64,000 nt of DNA from Pseudomonas sp. B6002. GTDB lineage: Bacteria; Pseudomonadota; Gammaproteobacteria; Pseudomonadales; Pseudomonadaceae. The stretch covers positions 102,110-166,109 of the forward strand of contig NZ_JACAOY010000027.1 in assembly GCF_013385985.1 (NCBI RefSeq), in the 5' to 3' direction. Numbering within the stretch: position 1 is the stretch's first letter; every line of letters starts with the position of its first letter. The notes below the pieces were generated by a model. It did not search any database, was not told the origin of the DNA, and saw nothing but the letters and a program-made list of their open reading frames with translations. Positions 16,840-25,859 of the stretch are shown here, one piece after another. The translations under genes and the position numbers were made by a program.

Positions 16840-17667
16840 ATGAACTATCAGAACCCCAACACCCTACAGGCCGTCATCCTTGACTGGGCCGGCACCGTGG
16901 TCGACTTCGGTTCGTTCGCGCCCACCCAGATCTTTGTCGAAGCCTTCGCCGAGTTCGGCGTGCAGGTCTCTATCGAAGAAGCCCGTGGCCCGATGGGCAT
17001 GGGTAAGTGGGACCACATCCGCACGCTCTGCGATCAGCCGCAGGTTGCCGAGCGCTACCGACAAGCGTTTGGCCGCACGCCGACCGACGATGATGTGACC
17101 GCCATCTACCAGCGCTTCATGCCGCTGCAGATCGAGAAGATCGCCGAACACTCGGCCCTGATCCCCGGCGCCCTGGACACCATTGCGCGCCTACGGGTGC
17201 AAGGCATCAAGGTGGGTAGCTGCTCCGGCTACCCGAAGCAAGTGATGGACAAGGTCGTCGCCCTGGCCGCCACCAACGGCTACATCGCCGACCATGTGGT
17301 GGCTACCGACGAAGTGCCCAACGGTCGCCCTTGGCCGGCCCAGGCACTGGCCAACGTGATTGCCCTGGGCATCGATGATGTGGCGGCGTGCGTCAAGGTT
17401 GACGACACCGTGCCAGGCATTCTCGAAGGTCGCCGCGCCGGCATGTGGACCGTGGCCCTGACCTGCTCCGGCAACGCCCTGGGCCTGACTTACGAGCAGT
17501 TCCGTGCCTTGGATGCGGCCACCCTGGCCAGCGAGCGCAAGCGCATCGAAGCGCTGTTCGAAGGCTCGCGCCCGCATTACCTGATCGACACCCTCAACGA
17601 CTTGCCGGCGATCATCACCGATATCAACAAGCGCCTGGCCCGCGGTGAAATGCCGCAAAGCCACTGA
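16840..17667 (+). CDS. phnX: Phosphonoacetaldehyde hydrolase (phosphonatase)
   Basis: A 275-residue haloacid-dehalogenase-superfamily enzyme that splits phosphonoacetaldehyde into acetaldehyde and phosphate. The nucleophile Asp lies in [14 protein letters not shown], the diagnostic phosphonatase motif. The Schiff-base Lys sits in the cap domain ([12 protein letters not shown]), and the [10 protein letters not shown] and [18 protein letters not shown] motifs follow. ATG 16840 is preferred over an in-frame TTG six bases earlier. Its Shine-Dalgarno AGGA (16829-16832) spans the edge of the upstream REP element. It is co-directional with phnW and completes the pathway. Confidence 0.95.
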   Translation: MNYQNPNTLQAVILDWAGTVVDFGSFAPTQIFVEAFAEFGVQVSIEEARGPMGMGKWDHIRTLCDQPQVAERYRQAFGRTPTDDDVTAIYQRFMPLQIEKIAEHSALIPGALDTIARLRVQGIKVGSCSGYPKQVMDKVVALAATNGYIADHVVATDEVPNGRPWPAQALANVIALGIDDVAACVKVDDTVPGILEGRRAGMWTVALTCSGNALGLTYEQFRALDAATLASERKRIEALFEGSRPHYLIDTLNDLPAIITDINKRLARGEMPQSH

Positions 17668-17781
17668 TAGAGGTCAAAACAACGGCATTCACGCCAGGCA
17701 AACCGCTCAAAACCGGCATACAGTTAAAGAACTCCGCCGCCCTAGAGCGGAGGTTTGCCCTGATGAGTGAGGAACCCAGCG

Positions 17782-18375
17782 ATGCCGTGGAAAAACTCCG
17801 ATACGCGCTACAGCACCATGTCGATCGCGTTGCACTGGTTGATGGTGGTGCTGCTGGCGGTGGTCTACGCCTGCATTGAGTTACGCGGCCAATTCCCCAA
17901 AGGCAGTGGCGGGCGAACGTTGATCGTCGAGATGCACTTCATGTTCGGCCTCACGGTGTTTGTACTGGTGTGGCTACGCCTGTTTGCCCGCAGCCTGGGC
18001 GTTGCGCCGAAGATCGTACCGGCACCGCCACAATGGCAGAGCTTATTGGCCACCCTGATGCATTTTGCGCTGTATGCCTTGATGATCGGCATGCCGATTG
18101 CCGGCTGGCTGATCGTCAGCGCCGAGGGGCATTCGGTGATGTTCTATGGCATAGAGTTGCCACCGCTGATCGCCGAGAACAAGGCCCTGGCCAAGCAGAT
18201 CGAAGGCTGGCACGTGCTCTTCGGCAAGATCGGCTACTGGCTGATCGGGCTGCATGCCCTGGCGGGTATCTTTCATCATTATGTGCTGCGCGATAACACT
18301 GCCTTGAGAATGATGCCAGGTGGGAGCGGGCTTGCTCGCGAAGGCAGCGGAACAACCACCAAAACAGTTGACTGA
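17782..18375 (+). CDS. Cytochrome b561 family membrane protein
   Basis: A 197-residue, four-helix membrane protein with heme-ligand histidines in MSIALHWLMVVLL, VEMHFMFGLTVF, EGWHVLFGKIGYW and LIGLHALAGIFHHYVL. It resembles CybB-like cytochromes that pass electrons between quinone and an acceptor, and it differs clearly from the b561 protein at the left end of the window. Start ATG 17782 follows GAGGA by eight bases. The final ~18 residues (GGSGLAREGSGTTTKTVD) are encoded by a REP element and are unlikely to be ancestral. No partner gene is evident. Confidence 0.85.
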   Translation: MPWKNSDTRYSTMSIALHWLMVVLLAVVYACIELRGQFPKGSGGRTLIVEMHFMFGLTVFVLVWLRLFARSLGVAPKIVPAPPQWQSLLATLMHFALYALMIGMPIAGWLIVSAEGHSVMFYGIELPPLIAENKALAKQIEGWHVLFGKIGYWLIGLHALAGIFHHYVLRDNTALRMMPGGSGLAREGSGTTTKTVD

Positions 18376-18408
18376 TAGACCGCATTCGCGAGCAAGCCCG
18401 CTCCCACA
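18321..18408. repeat. REP inverted pair (GGAGCGGGCTTGCTCGCG type) overlapping the b561 gene 3' end
   Basis: TGGGAGCGGGCTTGCTCGCG and the reverse CGCGAGCAAGCCCGCTCCCA enclose ~45 bases, and the first arm is read as protein at the end of the cytochrome gene. This is the only copy of this REP class in the window. Confidence 0.9.
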
Positions 18409-18419
18409 GGGGATCTGCG

Positions 18420-19304
18420 CTAGGCTGCAAAGCCCCGGCGGCCTTGCAGGCCACCGGTGTGCACGAAGATCAGGCGGGTGCCGGGGCTGAAGCGACCGGC
18501 TTCGATCTGTTGCTTCAACGCCAACAACGCCTTGCCAGTGTAGAGCGGCTCCAGCGGCAGGCCGCAGGCGCGTTCGGTGGCGTCGATGAAGTCGAGCAGC
18601 AGCGGGTCGACCTTGGCAAAGCCTCCTCGGCTGGCGTCCAGCAGTTCATAACCACCCCGCACGATGGCGTCGACATTCTGTGCGACACCATGATCATCGG
18701 GCACGGCCATGGCGCCGTATACCGGGTGCGCGCCGGCCTCCGCCAGTGCCAACCCCGCCAACGTGGTGCCGGTACCCGCCGCCAGCCACCAGGCGTCGTA
18801 ATCGTCCCAGCCGAGCGCCGCCAACTGACCGCGCACCTGCTCAACCAACACCGCGCACCCCGCTGCACCCGCCTGCCCACCGCCGCCTTCGGGCACGGGG
18901 TGAAAATCCGGGTACTGCTCCTGCCAAGGCGCCCAGAAACCCGGCGCATGGCGCGCGCGATAACCGCCATAACCGAGCCAATGCAGTTGCATGCCGAACG
19001 TTTTGAGGTCGAGAACCGTGGGGGTGTCTTGCGGGTGGCCGCGCAGCAGGCCGACGGTGGGGAACCCAAAGCGTTTCCCCGCCGCCGCCACGGCGTGCAG
19101 ATGATTGGAGTAAGCGCCGCCCAGGCTGATAAGGCCCCTGGCGGCTTGCGCCTGGGCCAGGTGCCCGGTGAGCTTGAACCACTTGTTGCCGCTGATCAGC
19201 GGGTCGATACGATCCAGGCGCAGCACCGCCAACTCGACACCTTTCAGCCAGTCCAACGGCAAAGGTTCAAGGGGTGCCTGGGGAAGCCAATCGAACGGGC
19301 CCAT
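18420..19304 (-). CDS. PLP-dependent ACC deaminase / D-cysteine desulfhydrase family protein
   Basis: A 294-residue fold-type II PLP enzyme. The Schiff-base Lys is in ISGNKWFKL and the substrate-binding loop in LGGAYSNHLHAVAAAGKRFG; the phosphate-binding glycines are in AAGTGTTLAGL. True ACC deaminases are ~338 residues with a different active-site Lys context, so this shorter form is more likely a D-cysteine desulfhydrase-like or unassigned enzyme. ATG 19304 is used; an in-frame TTG lies six bases upstream. It follows the fadH terminator on the same strand and probably has its own promoter. Confidence 0.78.
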   Translation of the reverse strand: MGPFDWLPQAPLEPLPLDWLKGVELAVLRLDRIDPLISGNKWFKLTGHLAQAQAARGLISLGGAYSNHLHAVAAAGKRFGFPTVGLLRGHPQDTPTVLDLKTFGMQLHWLGYGGYRARHAPGFWAPWQEQYPDFHPVPEGGGGQAGAAGCAVLVEQVRGQLAALGWDDYDAWWLAAGTGTTLAGLALAEAGAHPVYGAMAVPDDHGVAQNVDAIVRGGYELLDASRGGFAKVDPLLLDFIDATERACGLPLEPLYTGKALLALKQQIEAGRFSPGTRLIFVHTGGLQGRRGFAA

Positions 19305-19321
19305 CGGCAAATATCTGCATG

Positions 19322-19355
19322 AAAAAAGGGACGGTAGTCTAACACCGTCCCTTTT
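19322..19355 (-). terminator. Terminator of fadH
   Basis: AAAAGGGACGGT (24 to 35 of the 193xx block) pairs with ACCGTCCCTTTT (19344-19355) around eight bases, and on the minus strand it is followed by a T run. It lies just downstream of the fadH stop. Confidence 0.85.
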
Positions 19356-19361
19356 CCGCTT

Positions 19362-21461
<2,100 letters not shown>

Positions 21462-21613
21462 TTATGTCCCACAGACTAAGAGGCGCTGGACGACGGCTCA
21501 ATGACCGAAACTCACAAGTTATTGATCCAAATGCACAGCGCCCCTTGGCAAGCCCCGCCATGGGCCCTACCCTAGTCGGCGAACCCTATACACGGTCTGT
21601 TGTCTGTTGCCCC

Positions 21614-22744
21614 ATGCGTAAACTTCTTGCCTTCACCGTCACCATGGCCCTGGTTGCCGCCGTCGCCGCGTATCTGGTCTGGACCCAGGAGCGCCCCGTG
21701 GCGCATTACCTGTCGGACCTGCGCATTACCCTGGCCGTGAATGAAGGCCTGCCGGCCGATCGGGGCAACTTGCTGGGCATCCAGCCGGAACTGTTCCCGG
21801 CCGACTACCAGAGCCTGGAACGCCTGCACCTGAAGCTCGCGGCCTATCTGCAAAAGGCCCGGGACCAGGGGTTGATCAATCAGAAAACCATCGTGGTGCT
21901 GCCCGAACACATCGGCACCTGGCTGATGCTCAGCGGCGAGAAAAACGAGCTGTACCAGGCCACCCACCTTAAAGATGCAATGAACTGGCTGTCGGCCAGC
22001 AACCCGTTCCTGTTTGCCCGTGCCTGGATCGGCGCCACCGGCGATAACCGCACCGACGACGCCTACCTGCGCATGAAAGCCAAGGGCATGGCCCGTGATT
22101 ACCAAACGTTGTTCGGTGGCCTGGCCAAGGAATTTGGCGTGACCCTGGTGGCGGGCTCCATCGCCCTGCCCAACCCGAGCGTTCAAGACGGCCAACTGCA
22201 TGTCGGCCATGGCGCGCTGTACAACGCCAGCCTGGTGTTCGGTACCGACGGCCTGCCCGTTGGCCAGCCGCAGCGCCAGTTCTACCCGATCTACGATGAG
22301 CGCGGGTTTATCGAACCGGGAGATGAAAACATCGTCAGCGTGGTGGATACCCCGGCCGGTCGCCTGGGCGTGTTGATTGGCAGCGACAGCTGGTACCCGG
22401 ACAACTACCGCAAACTCAATGAGCAAGGCGCACAATTGGTGGCAGTGCCGGCGTTCGTCACCGGCCGCGACACCTGGGATCGCCCTTGGCGCGGCTTTAA
22501 AAGTGTCTCGACGCCGACTGAAATCAGCCTCAAGCCCGAAGAACTCAGCGAAGGCGAAGCGTGGCGCCGCCTGACCCTGATCAGCCAACAGCCGGTCAGC
22601 CAAGCCACCGCCGGCATGAGCGTGTTCCTGCGCGGGCAGTTCTGGGATTTGGGCACTGCCGGCCACAGCTTCCTCAGCAGCAACGGGCAAGTCACCGCCG
22701 ACAGCGGCACCCGTGGCGCACGCTTGTTGAATATCTGGTTGTGA
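21614..22744 (+). CDS. Carbon-nitrogen hydrolase (nitrilase superfamily) with membrane anchor
   Basis: A 376-residue protein with an N-terminal hydrophobic helix (MRKLLAFTVTMALVAAVAAYLVW) that should anchor it outside the inner membrane, then a nitrilase fold. The canonical triad would be Glu-Lys-Cys. VVLPEHIG offers the Glu; the usual catalytic Cys segment appears as GVLIGSDSWYPDNYR, with Ser-Asp where Cys is expected, so activity is uncertain. The AraC-type regulator follows four bases downstream and is probably co-transcribed. Substrate unknown. Confidence 0.7.
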   Translation: MRKLLAFTVTMALVAAVAAYLVWTQERPVAHYLSDLRITLAVNEGLPADRGNLLGIQPELFPADYQSLERLHLKLAAYLQKARDQGLINQKTIVVLPEHIGTWLMLSGEKNELYQATHLKDAMNWLSASNPFLFARAWIGATGDNRTDDAYLRMKAKGMARDYQTLFGGLAKEFGVTLVAGSIALPNPSVQDGQLHVGHGALYNASLVFGTDGLPVGQPQRQFYPIYDERGFIEPGDENIVSVVDTPAGRLGVLIGSDSWYPDNYRKLNEQGAQLVAVPAFVTGRDTWDRPWRGFKSVSTPTEISLKPEELSEGEAWRRLTLISQQPVSQATAGMSVFLRGQFWDLGTAGHSFLSSNGQVTADSGTRGARLLNIWL

Positions 22745-22748
22745 CACC

Positions 22749-23783
22749 GTGAAGCCCGTACGCCTGGGGGATCTGTCGGTCGGCTTCGTGCAAGCGCTGG
22801 CCGATGCCATCCACAGCCATGGCCTGGACCCGCAACCGCTGCTGCTGCAATACGGCCTTGACCCGGCGCGTCTCGCCGAAGCGGGTGCGCGTTTGTCGAT
22901 CCCGCGCTACATGCGCCTGGGTCACGCGGCTATCCAGCTCACTGGCGCGCCCAGCCTGGGCTTGCGCATGGGCCAGCTCAGCCGCCTGAGCCAGGCCGGC
23001 CTCGCGGGCGTGACGGCCGCCCAGGCGCCCAACGTGCGGGAAGCGGCGCGCACCCTGACCCGTTTCGAAGCGTTGTACGGTTCCAACTATCGCGGGCAGT
23101 CGAGCTTTCATGAGGACGCCGAAGGCGCCTGGCTGCGCTTCTATTCCATCAGCCCCTACAACGCCTACAACCGCTTCGTGGTGGACTCGATCATCGCCGG
23201 CTGGCTGCACCAATTGTCGAGCCTGGCCCAGCAGCCAGTGCAGGCACAGCGCATTGATATCGAGTTCGAAGCGCCGGACTACAGCGAAGACTACAGCGTG
23301 CTGGGCGATGGCCCGTTGCACTTTGGCGCCGAGGCCAACCAACTGCGCCTCAGCCAGCACACCCTGGCCCTGCGCAACCCTCAGCACTGCCCCAGTACCT
23401 GGCAGATGCTGCTGCAATTGTGTGAACGGGAGTTGGAGCAGTTGACCCGCACCCGCAGCCTGCGCGAGCGCATTACCCGGTTGCTCGGGCCGATGCTCAA
23501 TGGCGGCCGGGAACCCGACCTGGAAGAAGTGGCGGCACGCTTGAAGCTGCCAACCTGGACGCTGCGCCGCAAACTGGCCGAAGAAGGCACTCAGTTTCGC
23601 GCGATTCTCAACGATACCCGCCGCGATTTGGCCATGACCTACATTCGCGACACGGAACTGGCGTTCGGCGAGATCGCCTACTTGCTCGGTTTTGCCTCGG
23701 CCCAGGCATTTCAACGGGCGTTCAGGCGGTGGAACAACCAGACCCCAGGGGAATTTCGCCGCAGTCAGCGGCATTCCGCCTGA
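22749..23783 (+). CDS. AraC family transcriptional regulator
   Basis: A 344-residue regulator of the type with an N-terminal 'arabinose-binding-like' domain (PF12625 style, residues ~20-205) and a C-terminal AraC helix-turn-helix (about residues 240-340; EVAARLKLPTWTLRRKLAEE and IAYLLGFASAQAFQRAFRRW). It resembles OruR/ArgR-like family members. The start is GTG 22749, four bases after the nitrilase-fold gene, so the two are likely one operon and may act on the same unknown pathway. Confidence 0.87.
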   Translation: MKPVRLGDLSVGFVQALADAIHSHGLDPQPLLLQYGLDPARLAEAGARLSIPRYMRLGHAAIQLTGAPSLGLRMGQLSRLSQAGLAGVTAAQAPNVREAARTLTRFEALYGSNYRGQSSFHEDAEGAWLRFYSISPYNAYNRFVVDSIIAGWLHQLSSLAQQPVQAQRIDIEFEAPDYSEDYSVLGDGPLHFGAEANQLRLSQHTLALRNPQHCPSTWQMLLQLCERELEQLTRTRSLRERITRLLGPMLNGGREPDLEEVAARLKLPTWTLRRKLAEEGTQFRAILNDTRRDLAMTYIRDTELAFGEIAYLLGFASAQAFQRAFRRWNNQTPGEFRRSQRHSA

Positions 23784-23791
23784 AGTCGGTC

Positions 23792-23878
23792 TTACAGCTC
23801 GGTAGCGTCGTCGGCTGGATCCAGTGGATCCATTTCAAACGCGTGGTACTCCAGCAGCTCTTCTTGGTAATCGTCCAT
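23792..23878 (-). CDS. 28-residue acidic microprotein
   Basis: A short gene on the minus strand: ATG at 23878, stop TAA at 23792. The product begins MDDYQEELLEYHAFEMDPLD and ends PADDATEL, with eleven Asp/Glu in 28 residues. A strong Shine-Dalgarno, AAGGAG, lies seven bases before the ATG. I believe similar tiny acidic proteins occur in other pseudomonads, but the function is not known to me. It stands alone between the convergent AraC gene and the divergent E1-like gene. Confidence 0.72.
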   Translation of the reverse strand: MDDYQEELLEYHAFEMDPLDPADDATEL

Positions 23879-24041
23879 GGTGGACTCCTTTTCAGGTTGA
23901 AAGCGGTTGCAGATAAATGACCTGCAAACCCAGCCTAAAGTGCCGTGATGACGAAAAAATGTCGACGCCATGACGTTCCTGCACTTGCAGAATAAACGTA
24001 GCAGCGTTGCGACGATTTAGCACCTCGGATTTGAGCGACTT
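23879..24041. other. Leader region of the microprotein gene
   Basis: This non-coding stretch holds the microprotein ribosome binding site (CTCCTT on the plus strand, 23885-23890) and presumably its promoter. No other feature is seen before the operator at 24042. Confidence 0.4.
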
Positions 24042-24063
24042 TTGCAATCATTGCAATTGCAAT
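24042..24063. promoter_or_regulatory. TTGCAAT operator upstream of the E1-like gene
   Basis: Three TTGCAAT copies occur at 24042, 24051 and 24057. The last two overlap to make the perfect 14-base palindrome ATTGCAATTGCAAT (24050-24063), 53 bases before the E1-like start. The same palindrome core lies between marR and the full-length E1 gene, so the MarR protein probably binds both. Confidence 0.65.
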
Positions 24064-24115
24064 CATATGGATATTTCCATTAGGGTATGGCTTTCGCCAT
24101 CAGGGGGCTCGACCC

Positions 24116-25120
24116 ATGCCCGCTTCAACCGCGCTTTCCGCGCTGCTCTGCATCGATGCATTGAAGGCTGCCGGGCAGTCGCGCCGCTCACCGCTGTCTA
24201 CCGTCATGGCGATGGCCAATACGTTGGAGTCCAGCCGTCATGCCTGGGTGATTCGCGGCCAGTCACACTCTCGCCGTGCGAACAGCTGGCCGGTTTGGTT
24301 CGGACGCAACACCGCGGAAAAACCGCTGTTGTACCTGCACAGTGCCGCGTCTTCTGCGCAGTTGTGTGCACTCTCGGACCAGACGGCGCGGCGTGGCATC
24401 CTGTGCAACAGCATCGAGAACCAATCCTCGACCTGGCCCAAAGGCGCACAACCTTCACTGCCGTTGTGGCTCGCTACCCATCCCCACTGCACCCCGTATG
24501 ACCCGGCTTGCGCAGAAGAAGCCCGCGCGATTGTGCTGGAAGGTTTGCGCCGGCTGTATGTCGACGGCATGCCCGGTTTTTATTACCTGACGCTGCATGA
24601 CCATGAGAACCCCATGCCGCTCAATACCCAGCAGCGCAAGCACGCACTCAAGGGGATGTACCGGATCACGCCTGACGGCCCGGCCGACGTGCGACTGCTC
24701 GGCGCCGGCCGGGCGCTGGAAGCAGTGCTGCACGCTGCGCAATTGCTGGAACAGGATTGGAATATTTCAGCTCAGGTGTGGAGCTGCCCCAGCTATACCC
24801 GCCTGGCCCGTGAAGCGGCGGCGGCCGAACGATGGAACCGGCTGCATCCCACAGCGCCCAGGCAGAGCAGCCACTTACGTGATTGCCTGGAAGGCAGCAC
24901 AGCCCCAGTGATTGCCGTGACCGGCTACCCGCAGGCGATTGTCGATCAGTTGGGCGGGCATGTGAGTGCCAGGTTTGTCGCACTGGGTGCGGGGACGGTG
25001 CAGGCGTCGGCGCCGAGCCGGTATTGGATCGTGGTGTCGGCGCTCAAAGCGCTGGCGGATGAAGGGTGTATTGATCTTCAGCAGGTGGAAACAGCGATGG
25101 CCCTGTACCCACTCGAATGA
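24116..25120 (+). CDS. Stand-alone pyruvate dehydrogenase E1 C-terminal-like protein
   Basis: A 334-residue protein whose residues ~145-334 align by eye with the C-terminal third of homodimeric E1: EGLRRLYVDGMPGFYYLTLH against REGMRRMYVEQEDIYYYITL, then LKGMYRI, LLGAGRALEAVLHAAQLLEQ and VVSALKALADEG. The ThDP-binding GDG...N motif and the pyrimidine domain are absent, so it cannot be a complete E1. Residues 1-140 match E1 only loosely. It could be a decayed duplicate, but the intact frame, upstream palindrome and shared regulation suggest a maintained accessory or regulatory subunit. Confidence 0.75.
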   Translation: MPASTALSALLCIDALKAAGQSRRSPLSTVMAMANTLESSRHAWVIRGQSHSRRANSWPVWFGRNTAEKPLLYLHSAASSAQLCALSDQTARRGILCNSIENQSSTWPKGAQPSLPLWLATHPHCTPYDPACAEEARAIVLEGLRRLYVDGMPGFYYLTLHDHENPMPLNTQQRKHALKGMYRITPDGPADVRLLGAGRALEAVLHAAQLLEQDWNISAQVWSCPSYTRLAREAAAAERWNRLHPTAPRQSSHLRDCLEGSTAPVIAVTGYPQAIVDQLGGHVSARFVALGAGTVQASAPSRYWIVVSALKALADEGCIDLQQVETAMALYPLE

Positions 25121-25137
25121 ACTGGAATGCGGTTAAT

Positions 25138-25226
25138 TGTGGGAGCTGGCTTGCCTGCGATAGCGGTGCATCAGCCAAGAATGTATTGACTAACAGTCCG
25201 CTATCGCAGGCAAGCCAGCTCCCACA
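25138..25226. repeat. REP inverted pair (GGAGCTGGCTTGCC type)
   Basis: TGTGGGAGCTGGCTTGCCTG and its reverse copy ending AGCTCCCACA enclose ~45 bases, between two convergent genes. Confidence 0.9.
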
Positions 25227-25243
25227 ATGGATCTCCACAGAGG

Positions 25244-25714
25244 TCAGGGTTTGCGTCGGCTGCGGGGCTGTATACCCGCCTCCATCGCCAATCCCGCCGT
25301 GCGCTCCAGGGTGTCGGCAAACAATTGGCGCTGCTCCGGCTCGATCTGCGAGAGGAACAGTTCATCCACTGTGCTTTCGTAGATCTTCCACATCTTTTTG
25401 CGCAACACCCGGCCCGCGTCGGTGATCGAGGCAAACGCCGCACGGCCATCACCCTCGGAACGCGAACGCACCACCAGGCCGTCCTTTTCCAGGCGGTCTA
25501 CCAACCGGGTCAGGTTGTAGCGCTCGATCGCCAGCACATCGGCCAACTCGTGCATGCGGCGGGTGCCGTCGGGGCCGCTTTCCAGGCCCCACAAGGCGTC
25601 ATACCAGGCATAGGGCGGCAGGTCCGCCTCGGCCAGGCGGCGTTCAATTTCACGGATGACCGTCCTGTGGGCCCTGACAAAACGGAACCAGACATCAGGC
25701 TCTTTCGACGACAT
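25244..25714 (-). CDS. MarR family transcriptional regulator
   Basis: A 156-residue winged-helix regulator (ATG 25714; an in-frame TTG lies 24 bases upstream). The DNA-binding core is MHELADVLAIERYNLTRLVD with the wing KDGLVVRSRSEGDGRAAFAS. It is divergent from the E1 gene, with TTGCAAT palindromes in the shared region; the same palindrome precedes the E1-like gene. MarR proteins are usually repressors released by small ligands, here perhaps a 2-oxo acid. That ligand is a guess. Confidence 0.87.
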   Translation of the reverse strand: MSSKEPDVWFRFVRAHRTVIREIERRLAEADLPPYAWYDALWGLESGPDGTRRMHELADVLAIERYNLTRLVDRLEKDGLVVRSRSEGDGRAAFASITDAGRVLRKKMWKIYESTVDELFLSQIEPEQRQLFADTLERTAGLAMEAGIQPRSRRKP

Positions 25715-25783
25715 GCAACACCATCCGGGGGTTTTCAAGAAGGTTGCAATAGTACCTCATCCCACGCTAGATTCTGGCATGTA

Positions 25784-25797
25784 GTTGCAATTGCAAT
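25784..25797. promoter_or_regulatory. TTGCAATTGCAA operator between marR and the E1 gene
   Basis: The perfect 12-base palindrome TTGCAATTGCAA (25785-25796) lies within the longer near-palindrome GTAGTTGCAATTGCAATTAC (25781-25800). A further TTGCAAT half-site is at 25744-25750. The position allows control of both divergent genes. Confidence 0.65.
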
Positions 25798-25859
25798 TAC
25801 TTTTGCAGCGCTCCCACAAAGAGCCTGCCGCTTGAAATCTGCCTACCCTGGAGCCGCAC

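Noticed and set aside
24116-25120. Simple frameshifted pseudogene of an E1 enzyme
   Set aside because: The frame is intact over 334 codons, and an upstream operator matches that of the full-length E1 gene.
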